The notes under the pieces were generated by a model. That model did not search any database and was not told where the DNA came from. It saw only the letters and a program-made list of their open reading frames with translations. A stretch of 64,000 bases of DNA from Actinobacillus lignieresii (GTDB taxonomy: Bacteria > Pseudomonadota > Gammaproteobacteria > Enterobacterales > Pasteurellaceae), in contig NZ_UFRM01000001.1 in the NCBI RefSeq assembly GCF_900444945.1, positions 196,501 to 260,500 of the forward strand. Reading direction: 5' to 3'. A program made the position numbers and the translations under genes. Shown here piece after piece: positions 37,621 through 46,045 of the stretch; position 1 is the first letter of the stretch; every line of letters begins with the position of its first letter.

Positions 37621-37745
37621 AATAACTTGTGCTAAAATCTCTCCCTTAAATTGCAATAAGTTATTTAATAATTGCATACGAATTTTTATGTGGCGGTTGA
37701 TTAAAATGCCGCCATTTTGCTCTTTATGATAAACGCAGAGGTTTT

Positions 37746-38159
37746 ATGAAAGTTTCCCCACGTCGCCGTGCCAGAGAGTGTGCGGTTCAGGCTCTTTATT
37801 CTTGGTATGTATCGCAAAACAGTGTAGAAGAAGTCGAATTATCATTTGTCACGGACCAAGATATGAGCGGTGTTGATTTGCCTTATTTCCGTAAATTATT
37901 ACGCGGTACGGTTTTATATGTAGAAGCGATTGATAACGAGCTTCGTCCGTTTTTAGACCGTGCGGAAGATGAGGTGGATCCGATTGAACGCACCATCTTA
38001 CGTCTTTCGGCATACGAATTAAAATATGAACTTGACGTACCTTATAAAGTAGTGATTAATGAAGGTATTGAAGTGGCGAAAGTATTCGGTTCGGACGATA
38101 GCCATAAGTATATCAACGGTATTTTAGATAAATTAGCACCGGCTTTAGGTCGTAAATAA
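37746..38159 (+). CDS. nusB: NusB, transcription antitermination factor
   Basis: Binds the boxA element with NusE/S10 for antitermination of rRNA transcripts. 137 aa (E. coli 139), opening [24 protein letters not shown], ending with [32 protein letters not shown]. The ATG follows AGAGGTTTT. Confidence 0.97.
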   Translation: MKVSPRRRARECAVQALYSWYVSQNSVEEVELSFVTDQDMSGVDLPYFRKLLRGTVLYVEAIDNELRPFLDRAEDEVDPIERTILRLSAYELKYELDVPYKVVINEGIEVAKVFGSDDSHKYINGILDKLAPALGRK

Positions 38160-38170
38160 TTTATGGGTAA

Positions 38171-38200
38171 AAAGAAGGTGAGCATTAGTTCACCTTCTTT
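38171..38200 (+). terminator. Terminator between nusB and thiL
   Basis: AAAGAAGGTGA pairs with TCACCTTCTTT around GCATTAGT, with TTT after. It lies only 12 nt after nusB and 22 nt before thiL, so thiL may depend on partial readthrough or its own promoter. It also argues against a thiL start at 38163. Confidence 0.8.
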
Positions 38201-38222
38201 TTTGCTATTTGAGGGAAGAAAA

Positions 38223-39188
38223 ATGACGGAATTTGAAGTTATTGCACAATATTTTAAACGTAATAAGGTCCGTTCGGACGTGGATTTATCCGTAGGTGAT
38301 GACTGTGCGGTTACCACCTTAAAGCCGGATGAACGTTTAGCGATTACTACCGATACACTTGTATCTGGAACCCATTTTCTTCCGTCTATTTCCGCTGCGG
38401 ATCTAGCCTATAAAACTTTAGCGATCAATTTGAGTGATTTGGCTGCAATGGGAGCTGCTCCTGCATGGGTTTCTTTAGCTTTAACTTTACCGAAAGTTGA
38501 TCATCAGTGGCTTGCTGAATTTAGCCAAAGTCTATTTGCTGTGTTAGAGCGTTATCATGTGGATTTGATCGGTGGTGATACTACCGGTGGGCCGCTTTCG
38601 CTAACGCTTACCGCACAAGGTATTTTACCGCAAGATCAGGGATTGTTTCGACATCAAGCGCAAGTCGGTGACTGGATTTTTGTTTCCGGTAGCTTAGGCG
38701 ATAGTGCAGCCGGTTTATCGCTATTGTTGAATCATTGCAAAATTTCGGATGAATCCGACCGCTATTTGGTACAACGCCATTTACGACCTACACCAAGAGT
38801 CGAATTGGGGCTTGCTCTACGAGCGTTTTCCTGTTGTGCGATCGATATTTCTGACGGTTTATTAGCGGATTTAGGTCATATTTTGGAACGCAGTCAAGTT
38901 GGTGCCGAAATCGAATTGGATAATATACCGCTTTCTACCCATCTAACGACTAAATATAGTGAGAAAGAAGCGCTTCATTTTGCTTTGACCGGTGGCGAAG
39001 ATTATGAATTGTGTTTTACGGTATCGGATGACAAGCGGTCGGAAATGGAGCGAATTTTACGTTCTCAAGGGATTAAGGTAAGCTGTATCGGTAGGATTAC
39101 GCCGGCAGCAAGCGGTCTGATTTTACGCCAAAATGGCAAACAGGTTCCGTTACCAACTCAATCCGGTTTTGATCATTTCAAGTCATAA
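38223..39188 (+). CDS. thiL: ThiL, thiamine-monophosphate kinase
   Basis: Phosphorylates TMP to the active cofactor TPP. It has the ThiL opening MTEFEVIAQYFKR, GDDCAVT (metal/ATP loop), TDTLVSGTHFLP, DLIGGDTTGG and DISDGLLADLGHI. 321 aa (E. coli 325). ATG 38223 follows GAGGGAAG; the frame is open to 38163 but through a terminator. No TPP riboswitch is seen before it. Confidence 0.95.
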   Translation: MTEFEVIAQYFKRNKVRSDVDLSVGDDCAVTTLKPDERLAITTDTLVSGTHFLPSISAADLAYKTLAINLSDLAAMGAAPAWVSLALTLPKVDHQWLAEFSQSLFAVLERYHVDLIGGDTTGGPLSLTLTAQGILPQDQGLFRHQAQVGDWIFVSGSLGDSAAGLSLLLNHCKISDESDRYLVQRHLRPTPRVELGLALRAFSCCAIDISDGLLADLGHILERSQVGAEIELDNIPLSTHLTTKYSEKEALHFALTGGEDYELCFTVSDDKRSEMERILRSQGIKVSCIGRITPAASGLILRQNGKQVPLPTQSGFDHFKS

Positions 39189-39200
39189 TAAAAAATAACG

Positions 39201-39674
39201 ATGAAAAATTTTAACTTAAAAAATCCGATTCATTTATTCGCTTGCGGTTTCGGCTCCGGTTTATTAAAGCCGGCTCCGGGAACTTGGGGTTCGCTTGCCG
39301 GTGTTTTGATTGCCGTTTTATTGTGGAATTTGACCGAGAGTTCTCTATTTTTTATCGGTTTAACTCTTGTGAGCTTTATTGCCGGCTGCCATATTTGCGA
39401 AAAAACCAGTCGTGATCTAAACGTGCATGATGACGGCCGCATTGTGTGGGATGAAATTGTGGCAATCTTTCTGATGTTTGCATTTTTGCCCGAATATAAT
39501 TGGCTGGTTTATATACTGACGTTTATTTGTTTCCGTTTCTTTGATGTACTAAAACCTTATCCGATTCGTTATTTCGATGAAAAATTGGAAACCGGTTTAG
39601 GCATTATGTTTGACGATATTCTTGCCGCAATTTATGCTCTGATTGTTTTACATTTAATTTATTGGTTTATTTAG
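39201..39674 (+). CDS. pgpA: PgpA, phosphatidylglycerophosphatase A
   Basis: Removes phosphate from phosphatidylglycerophosphate in phosphatidylglycerol synthesis. 157 aa with about four helices. The motifs GSGLLKPAPGTWGSLAG and DDGRIVWDEIVAI are diagnostic. It starts 12 nt after thiL, the usual nusB-thiL-pgpA order. Confidence 0.94.
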   Translation: MKNFNLKNPIHLFACGFGSGLLKPAPGTWGSLAGVLIAVLLWNLTESSLFFIGLTLVSFIAGCHICEKTSRDLNVHDDGRIVWDEIVAIFLMFAFLPEYNWLVYILTFICFRFFDVLKPYPIRYFDEKLETGLGIMFDDILAAIYALIVLHLIYWFI

Positions 39675-39682
39675 GAGAGTAT

Positions 39683-40309
39683 ATGCTTACCATTCTGTTG
39701 GTTCATCTAGCAGGCTTAGCCAGCCCCGGTCCGGATTTTTTTTATGTGGTACGCCAATCGGCAAGTCATTCAACTAAAGCGGGCATTTTAGCGGCAATCG
39801 GGATTTCATTAGGAATTATTTTTTGGGCGAGTTTTGCTATTTTCGGTTTGGCTTGGCTGAGTAATACGATTGGTACAGTGTTCCAATTTTTAATTATGGT
39901 AATTGGCGGCATATATTTATCTTATATCGGTTCACTTATGGTGAGAGTTACAAAAAATGCAACATTCACAAATGAGGCAACGAATCTTAGAACGTTAGAT
40001 AATATGACTGAAATTAAAAAAGGCTTATTAATCAATATTTTTAATGCTAAAGCAGGTGTTTATTTTACGAGTGTTGTTTCAGCATTTCTTGCTCAATTTA
40101 CTCAAACTTCTGATCTATTTCTTTTATTATTTTTGTTCGTATTTTCAACGCTAATTTATTTTATATTAGTAGCATTGCTGTTTTCTCGCCGACCGGTACA
40201 AGAATTTTATACAAAATATAGCCGCTATATTGATAATGTCGCCGGTGTGATCTTTATTGTATTCGGCGTGATTTTAATTTTTGACGGAATAAAAGGGCTA
40301 ATAAGCTAA
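39683..40309 (+). CDS. LysE/RhtC-family amino acid exporter
   Basis: Membrane protein of 208 aa with about six helices. It has the family motif PGPDFFYVVRQS near residue 16 and LINIFNAKAGVYFTS near residue 115. Members export amino acids or homoserine lactones; the substrate is unknown. ATG 39683 follows AGGAG at 39673-39677. It sits 8 nt behind pgpA, so probably is part of the same operon. Confidence 0.85.
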   Translation: MLTILLVHLAGLASPGPDFFYVVRQSASHSTKAGILAAIGISLGIIFWASFAIFGLAWLSNTIGTVFQFLIMVIGGIYLSYIGSLMVRVTKNATFTNEATNLRTLDNMTEIKKGLLINIFNAKAGVYFTSVVSAFLAQFTQTSDLFLLLFLFVFSTLIYFILVALLFSRRPVQEFYTKYSRYIDNVAGVIFIVFGVILIFDGIKGLIS

Positions 40310-40323
40310 CAAAGTTCTAAAGT

Positions 40324-40360
40324 AAAACAGGCTTACGTTTTTGCGTAAGCCTGTTTTTTT
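40324..40360. terminator. Terminator between the LysE gene and the SpoU methyltransferase
   Basis: AAAACAGGCTTACG pairs with CGTAAGCCTGTTTT around TTTTTG, followed by TTT. It can work for both convergent genes. Confidence 0.9.
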
Positions 40361-40370
40361 AGTTTCAATC

Positions 40371-41468
40371 TTAAACGATATGCGTTTGGTACCATTGATT
40401 CAGCACAATACCTGCACTTACCGCCACATTTAAGCCGCTGTTAAGCGGGTTTTCAAAAGAAAGCTGTACGGTGGTATCTTCCAGATATTCAACGTCTTGT
40501 GCCGGAATTTCACTTAATACGAATACCGTTTTTGTAGCTAATTTGGTTTTTGCCAGCGAAGTTGCTTGTTTATTGCGGGTTAAATGGACGATTTGATAAC
40601 CGGCATGACGTAATTGCGTCAGTGCGATTTGTTTATGTTTCGTTTCGAGCGGGCGAACAAATTCTAAACCGCCTTCGGCAACACGTGCCGCAGCGCTTGA
40701 ATTAAGCGTATCGGCACTTTCGACAATCACGCCGCTCACCCCATAGAAAGCACAAGTGCGAATAATACCGCCTACGTTTTGTGCATTGTTTACTGCATCC
40801 AGTAAGACTAAACAATCACGTTTACGCGGTACTTGTAAATAGCCTTCTAATGAGAACGGCACAGCTTTTTTGACTAATAAACAGACATCACCGTGGTGTT
40901 CCGTGCCGGTGACACGTTCCATTTCGGCACGATCCACCACATGATAAGCTTTTTTGTGTTCGGCTAGGTAGCTAAGCATATCGCCTAACTTTTTCGCGCC
41001 TTCTACGGTTGCCCATAAGCGAACAATCGCATCCGGTCTTTGTTTAAACAATGCAAGGCAAGCGTTTTCGCCGTACACTTTCATTTCTTCCGCACGATTT
41101 TTCTTAATTTTCTCCGGTGCGCGAGGAGAAAGCGGTCCGGTTTTTTTCTCTTTAATTGTGTTATTGCCGCCCTTTACGCTAATTTGTACGCTGCCTTCGC
41201 CAGCGGCTTTTTTACCGATTATCGGGTAAATCGCTTCACGAGCTTCTTGGCGATCTTTACGATCAAAGCGTGCTTTGTCGCCGCCGAATTTCGGTTTATC
41301 AAAACGAGGTTTATCTTCGAATCGGTTTGAAGAACGGTCATTACGTTGTTCGCGGCGATTTGAGTGATGTTCATCGTTAAAGCGGTTTGATTTTGTTTGG
41401 AATTTATTATCACGGCGCTCATCAACGGTCTGAAAGCGAGGTTTGTTTTCATTAAATTTTGGTTTCAT
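40371..41468 (-). CDS. SpoU/TrmH-family RNA 2'-O-methyltransferase (YfiF-like)
   Basis: Predicted RNA ribose methyltransferase. The 365-aa protein has a basic, low-complexity N-terminal region (about residues 1-95, NRFNDEHHSNRREQRNDRSS type) with likely RNA binding, a substrate-binding segment (YGENACLALFKQRPDAI) and a C-terminal SPOUT fold with DAVNNAQNVGGIIRTCAFYG and LSFENPLNSGLNVAVSAGI. This matches E. coli YfiF; the modified site is not known to me. The ATG follows AGGAACAATCAA. Direct uptake words lie upstream near 41526 and 41556. Confidence 0.87.
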   Translation of the reverse strand: MKPKFNENKPRFQTVDERRDNKFQTKSNRFNDEHHSNRREQRNDRSSNRFEDKPRFDKPKFGGDKARFDRKDRQEAREAIYPIIGKKAAGEGSVQISVKGGNNTIKEKKTGPLSPRAPEKIKKNRAEEMKVYGENACLALFKQRPDAIVRLWATVEGAKKLGDMLSYLAEHKKAYHVVDRAEMERVTGTEHHGDVCLLVKKAVPFSLEGYLQVPRKRDCLVLLDAVNNAQNVGGIIRTCAFYGVSGVIVESADTLNSSAAARVAEGGLEFVRPLETKHKQIALTQLRHAGYQIVHLTRNKQATSLAKTKLATKTVFVLSEIPAQDVEYLEDTTVQLSFENPLNSGLNVAVSAGIVLNQWYQTHIV

Positions 41469-41634
41469 TTGATTGTTCCTTAGGGAAAATTTCGGGCTAT
41501 TATAGTTTATTCACTGAGTAAAATACCGCTTTTTTGCAAAAAATTTTGAGAATCAGACCGCTTGTTATTTCTTTATTTATCGAGTTTCTTTATAATCGGT
41601 TGTCTTTTTATGTTCTTTAAAATCCGGTGGAATT

Positions 41635-42447
41635 ATGAACCCAATGTTAAACATTGCTATTCGTGCTGCACGAAAAGCAGGCAATATTATTGCTAAAGGC
41701 TATGAGCAAGCCGCGAGTGAAATCGAAGTGGCTCAAAAAGGTACAAACGATTATGTAACGGCAATTGATAAAGCGGCGGAAGCGGCGATTATCGAAGTAA
41801 TCCGTAAATCTTATCCTGATCATGCGATTGTCGGCGAAGAGTCAGGTATTTTGGCAGGCGAAAACGAAAATGTGCAATGGGTGATTGATCCATTAGACGG
41901 TACAACTAACTTCGTAAAACGTTTGCCTCATTTTGCAGTATCTATCGCAGTGCGTGAAAACGGTCGTACCACGGTGGGAGTGGTTTACGATCCAATCCGT
42001 AATGAACTTTTCACTGCCGTGCGCGGTGAAGGTGCAAAACTCAATGAATTCCGTTTACGTGTAGAAACGGAACGTCGTGATTTAAACGGTACCGTACTTG
42101 CAACCGGCTTTCCTTTCAAAGCGGCTAAACATCGTCCTGCGCACTTAAATATGCTAGAAGGTTTAATGAATAACGGCGTGGCGGATTTCCGTCGTACCGG
42201 TTCTGCGGCACTTGATCTAGCTTATGTTGCGGCAAATCGTGTGGACGGTTATTTTGAAATCGGTTTAAAACCGTGGGATTGCGCGGCGGGTGATTTAATT
42301 GCACGTGAAGCGGGTGCAATCGTGACGAATTTTGTCGGCGGTACGGATTACTTAAAATCAGGTAATGTCGTAGCAGGTCAGGCTCGTGTGGTAAAAGAGA
42401 TCCTAAATGCGATTCAACCGACATTAACCGAAGATCTTAAAAACTAA
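41635..42447 (+). CDS. suhB: SuhB, inositol-1-monophosphatase
   Basis: Magnesium-dependent phosphatase that in E. coli also acts as a rRNA antitermination factor. 270 aa. The metal motifs are GEESG and WVIDPLDGTTNFVK (about residues 75-100), and WDCAAGDLIAREAG near residue 217. Upstream are AT-rich sequence and a probable ribosome site GGTGG. Confidence 0.95.
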   Translation: MNPMLNIAIRAARKAGNIIAKGYEQAASEIEVAQKGTNDYVTAIDKAAEAAIIEVIRKSYPDHAIVGEESGILAGENENVQWVIDPLDGTTNFVKRLPHFAVSIAVRENGRTTVGVVYDPIRNELFTAVRGEGAKLNEFRLRVETERRDLNGTVLATGFPFKAAKHRPAHLNMLEGLMNNGVADFRRTGSAALDLAYVAANRVDGYFEIGLKPWDCAAGDLIAREAGAIVTNFVGGTDYLKSGNVVAGQARVVKEILNAIQPTLTEDLKN

Positions 42448-42485
42448 TTTAAAATTTAAACCATAGATTACACGGATAAAGCAAG

Positions 42486-42508
42486 TAAGCGGTCGAATTT
42501 TCCGCTTA
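42486..42508. repeat. Short inverted uptake-like word between suhB and dxs
   Basis: TAAGCGG and CCGCTTA around TCGAATTTT. It is a partial form of the uptake pair, with TTTTGCAA after it. Confidence 0.55.
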
Positions 42509-42567
42509 TTTTGCAATATCCGTGTTAATTCGTGTGGGACGTGGGTTAAATTAAAAAAGAAAACATT

Positions 42568-44421
42568 ATGCAAAACAAATATCCTCTGTTAAGCCAAATC
42601 AATTCTCCGGAAGATTTGCGTTTGCTTGCAAAAGAGCAATTACAGCCTGTCGCGGATGAGCTTCGCGCTTATTTACTCGAATCGGTTAGCCAAACAAGCG
42701 GTCATTTAGCCTCCGGTTTAGGCGTTGTAGAGCTTACGGTGGCTTTGCATTATGTTTATCAAACCCCTTTTGACCAATTGATTTGGGATGTCGGTCATCA
42801 GGCCTATCCGCATAAAATTCTTACCGGTCGTCGCGACCAAATGCACACCATTCGCCAAAAAAACGGCATTCATCCTTTCCCTTGGCGTGAAGAAAGTCTT
42901 TATGACGTGTTAAGTGTCGGTCATTCCTCTACCTCAATCAGTGCCGGTGTCGGTATTGCCGTCGCGGCGGAAAAAGAGAATGCCGGACGTAAAACCGTAT
43001 GCGTAATCGGCGACGGTGCAATTACCGCCGGTATGGCGTTTGAAGCAATGAATCATGCCGGTGCGTTGCATACGGATATGTTAGTTATTTTAAATGATAA
43101 CGAAATGTCGATTTCCGAGAATGTCGGTGCGTTAAACAACCATTTGGCGCGTATTTTCTCCGGCTCGATTTATACGACAGTGCGCGACGGCAGTAAAAAA
43201 GTTTTGGATAAAGTCCCGACCATTAAAAACTTCATGAAGAAAAGTGAAGAGCATATGAAAGGGGTGATCTCGCCGGAAAGCACCCTGTTTGAAGAGCTTG
43301 GTTTTAACTATATCGGTCCGATTGACGGTCATAATATTGACGAGTTGGTAAAAACGTTAAGCAATATGCGTGAGTTGAAAGGTCCGCAGTTCTTACATAT
43401 TCGTACCAAAAAAGGTAAAGGCTACGAACCGGCGGAAAATGATCCGATCGGTTATCACGGCGTACCTAAATTTGACCCGACGTGCGGACAATTACCGAAA
43501 TCAAAAACGATTCCGACCTATTCGGATATTTTCGGTAATTGGTTATGCGAAATGGCAGAGCAAGACAGCAAGTTAATCGGGATTACACCGGCAATGCGCG
43601 AAGGTTCGGGTATGGTTGAATTTTCAAAACGCTTCCCGGAGCAATACTTTGATGTTGCAATTGCCGAACAGCATGCGGTCACTTTCGGCACCGGTTTGGC
43701 GATTGCCGGTTATAAGCCGGTGGTGGCGATTTATTCGAGTTTCTTGCAACGTGCTTATGATCAGCTGATTCACGATGTGGCGATTCAAAATTTACCGGTG
43801 ATCTTTGCGATTGACCGAGCCGGGATTGTCGGTGCAGACGGGCAGACTCACCAAGGTGCGTTTGACGTGAGTTTTATGCGCTGTATCCCGAATATGACGA
43901 TTATGTGTCCGTCGGACGAAAATGAAATGCGTCAAATGCTTTATACGGCTTATCGTATGAATACGCCGACAGCGGTACGTTATCCGAGAGGTAATGCTCA
44001 AGGCGTGGCGTTAGCACCGATGCAAGCGCTTGAAGTCGGTAAAGGTAAATTGATTCAGCAAGGGCAAAAAGTGGCGATCCTAAATTTTGGTCCATTGCTA
44101 AATGAAGCGCGTATCGTGGCGGAAAAATATAACTACACACTAGCGGATATGCGTTTTGTGAAACCGCTTGACGAACAATTAGTCGCGGAATTAGCGGATT
44201 CGCATGAATTATTGGTGACTTTGGAAGAAAACGCGATTCAAGGCGGCGCAGGCAGTGCGGTAAATGAATATTTACAAAAAATCGGTAAAATTCGACCGCT
44301 TGTTATGCTTGGTATTCCTGATTTCTTCGTGCCACAAGCGACCCAAGCGGAAAGCTATGCGGATTTAGGCTTAGATGCGGCAGGCATTGAGCAGAGAATT
44401 CAAGCGGTAGTCAATCAATAA
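42568..44421 (+). CDS. dxs: Dxs, 1-deoxy-D-xylulose-5-phosphate synthase
   Basis: First enzyme of the MEP isoprenoid pathway; condenses pyruvate with glyceraldehyde 3-phosphate on TPP. 617 aa (E. coli 620). TPP-binding motif [18 protein letters not shown] with later NDN near residue 175, [17 protein letters not shown], and [14 protein letters not shown] for the catalytic Glu. It needs TPP, made by ThiL encoded upstream. Confidence 0.97.
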   Translation: MQNKYPLLSQINSPEDLRLLAKEQLQPVADELRAYLLESVSQTSGHLASGLGVVELTVALHYVYQTPFDQLIWDVGHQAYPHKILTGRRDQMHTIRQKNGIHPFPWREESLYDVLSVGHSSTSISAGVGIAVAAEKENAGRKTVCVIGDGAITAGMAFEAMNHAGALHTDMLVILNDNEMSISENVGALNNHLARIFSGSIYTTVRDGSKKVLDKVPTIKNFMKKSEEHMKGVISPESTLFEELGFNYIGPIDGHNIDELVKTLSNMRELKGPQFLHIRTKKGKGYEPAENDPIGYHGVPKFDPTCGQLPKSKTIPTYSDIFGNWLCEMAEQDSKLIGITPAMREGSGMVEFSKRFPEQYFDVAIAEQHAVTFGTGLAIAGYKPVVAIYSSFLQRAYDQLIHDVAIQNLPVIFAIDRAGIVGADGQTHQGAFDVSFMRCIPNMTIMCPSDENEMRQMLYTAYRMNTPTAVRYPRGNAQGVALAPMQALEVGKGKLIQQGQKVAILNFGPLLNEARIVAEKYNYTLADMRFVKPLDEQLVAELADSHELLVTLEENAIQGGAGSAVNEYLQKIGKIRPLVMLGIPDFFVPQATQAESYADLGLDAAGIEQRIQAVVNQ

Positions 44422-44423
44422 AC

Positions 44424-44456
44424 AAAAAAGCTCATCTTATCAAGATGAGCTTTTTT
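44424..44456. terminator. Terminator after dxs
   Basis: AAAAAAGCTCATCTT and AAGATGAGCTTTTTT pair around ATC. It is the first of three hairpins in the dxs-fabB gap. Confidence 0.92.
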
Positions 44457-44463
44457 ATAACGC

Positions 44464-44517
44464 AAGCGGTTTAATTTTTTATATTTCTTGCAAAAAAGGA
44501 GAAAAATCCCACCGCTT
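44464..44517. repeat. Inverted uptake words between dxs and fabB
   Basis: AAGCGGT (44464-44470) faces ACCGCTT (44511-44517), with the usual TTTAATTTTTT and TTGCAAAAA extensions. Confidence 0.7.
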
Positions 44518-44525
44518 AGGATATT

Positions 44526-44554
44526 AAAAAAGTGCGTATTAAACGCACTTTTTT
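44526..44554. terminator. Terminator after fabB
   Basis: AAAAAAGTGCGT and ACGCACTTTTTT pair around ATTAA. On the minus strand it ends the fabB transcript. Confidence 0.9.
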
Positions 44555-44573
44555 TACTTTATATGGTTGTCTA

Positions 44574-45791
44574 TTAGCCGTTGTATTTTTGGAATACTAA
44601 GCAAGCGTTCGTACCGCCGAAGCCGAAGCTGTTTGACATTACAGTTGTAAGTGCTTTGTCTTGACGCTCGGTCACGATATTTAAGCCTTCCGCTTGTTCG
44701 TCTAAGGTTTCGATGTTAATGCTTGGAGCGATAAAGCCGTTCTCTAACATTAATAACGAGTAGATTGCTTCGTGTGCGCCTGCAGCCCCTAAAGAGTGAC
44801 CCGTCATTGATTTGGTCGATGAAATCGCCGGGCTCTTATCACCGAATACGTTTTTAATTGCACCTAATTCTTTTACATCGCCGACTGGTGTAGAAGTACC
44901 GTGTACGTTAATGTATTCCACTTCGCCGTTTACCGTTGCTAACGCTTGTTTCATACAACGTTCCGCACCTTCACCGCTTGGCGCAACCATATCGTAACCG
45001 TCAGAAGTCGCACCGTAACCTACGATTTCCGCATAGATTTTCGCACCGCGCGCAAGAGCGTGTTCTAATTCTTCAACGACAACCACCGCACCGCCGCCTG
45101 CGATAACGAAACCGTCACGGTTTGCGTCGTAAGCACGGCTTGCTTTAGTCGGGTTATCGTTATATTTGGTTGAAACCGCACCCATCGCATCGAATTCGGT
45201 TGCGCATTCCCAGGAAAGTTCTTCCGCACCGCCGGCAAATACTACGTCTTGTTTACCTAATTGGATTAATTCCATTGCATGGCCGATACAGTGAGCGGAA
45301 GTCGCACATGCCGAGCTGATTGAGTAGTTTACGCCGCGGATTTTATACGGGGTCGCTAAACATGCCGATACGCTTGACGCCATCGTTTTAGTTACCGCAT
45401 AAGGACCGACCGCTTTCACGCCGCGCGGGCCGCGTACCGCATCGCAAGCCACTAATTGGCTGTGTGCCGAACCGGTACCCGCACCGATAACTAAACCGGT
45501 ACGATCGTTTGAAACTTGATCTTCGCTTAAACCTGAATCTTCGATTGCTTCTTTCATTGAAAGGTAAGCGTAAGCGGCGGCATCACCCATAAAACGATAA
45601 ACCTTGCGATCGATTAATTCCGCCGGATTTAATTTGATTGTGCCGGCAACTTGGCTGCGCATGCCTACTTCGGCAAATTCAGGAACGAATTCAATACCTG
45701 ATTTACCTTCTTTTAATGAAGCTAAAACTTCTTCTTTATTGTTACCGATACTAGAAATAACGCCTAAACCAGTGATAACGACTCTTTTCAT
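44574..45791 (-). CDS. fabB: FabB, 3-oxoacyl-ACP synthase I
   Basis: Elongates acyl-ACP chains, essential for unsaturated fatty acids. The catalytic Cys is in [10 protein letters not shown] near residue 163, with His in [11 protein letters not shown] and [12 protein letters not shown]. 405 aa (E. coli 406). ATG 45791; the upstream region holds a FabR-like box, typical of fabB. Confidence 0.96.
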   Translation of the reverse strand: MKRVVITGLGVISSIGNNKEEVLASLKEGKSGIEFVPEFAEVGMRSQVAGTIKLNPAELIDRKVYRFMGDAAAYAYLSMKEAIEDSGLSEDQVSNDRTGLVIGAGTGSAHSQLVACDAVRGPRGVKAVGPYAVTKTMASSVSACLATPYKIRGVNYSISSACATSAHCIGHAMELIQLGKQDVVFAGGAEELSWECATEFDAMGAVSTKYNDNPTKASRAYDANRDGFVIAGGGAVVVVEELEHALARGAKIYAEIVGYGATSDGYDMVAPSGEGAERCMKQALATVNGEVEYINVHGTSTPVGDVKELGAIKNVFGDKSPAISSTKSMTGHSLGAAGAHEAIYSLLMLENGFIAPSINIETLDEQAEGLNIVTERQDKALTTVMSNSFGFGGTNACLVFQKYNG

Positions 45792-45833
45792 TTTGTTTCC
45801 TTCATCAGATTGATTTCGTAAGATATTAGATTC

Positions 45834-45851
45834 AGCTTACACTTGTTCGCT
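45834..45851. promoter_or_regulatory. FabR-like operator upstream of fabB
   Basis: AGCTTACA, two bases and TGTTCGCT match the known AGCGTACA-NN-TGTNCGCT box of FabR in E. coli fabB and fabA, with one mismatch. It lies about 45-60 bp upstream of the fabB start. Confidence 0.6.
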
Positions 45852-46005
45852 AAAGTAAGCTACTAAAACTTGTTTATTTTACATGATTTTAGGACTGGTC
45901 TGAACTCTTTTCGTCATTGTTTCAAGTCTGATCCGAGCTGTTTTTTAGAATTTTTGCGAGATGTCAAAACTAATTCGGCTGCTATCTTTACTTTTTTTAG
46001 CAAAA

Positions 46006-46021
46006 TGTTACATTGATCACA
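46006..46021. promoter_or_regulatory. cyaA: CRP-like site close to the cyaA start
   Basis: TGTTA, six bases and TCACA match the CRP consensus TGTGA-N6-TCACA with one mismatch. It is only about 25 bp upstream of the GTG start of cyaA, so it would overlap the promoter or 5' leader and is positioned for autorepression by CRP-cAMP, as in E. coli. The rest of the 45852-46045 gap holds nothing clear. Confidence 0.55.
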
Positions 46022-46045
46022 TTTTTATGTGGTAAGGGAGTAAAT

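Noticed and set aside
38163..38222. thiL starting at ATG 38163
   Set aside because: The stretch codes through a terminator hairpin, and ATG 38223 matches the ThiL N-terminus.
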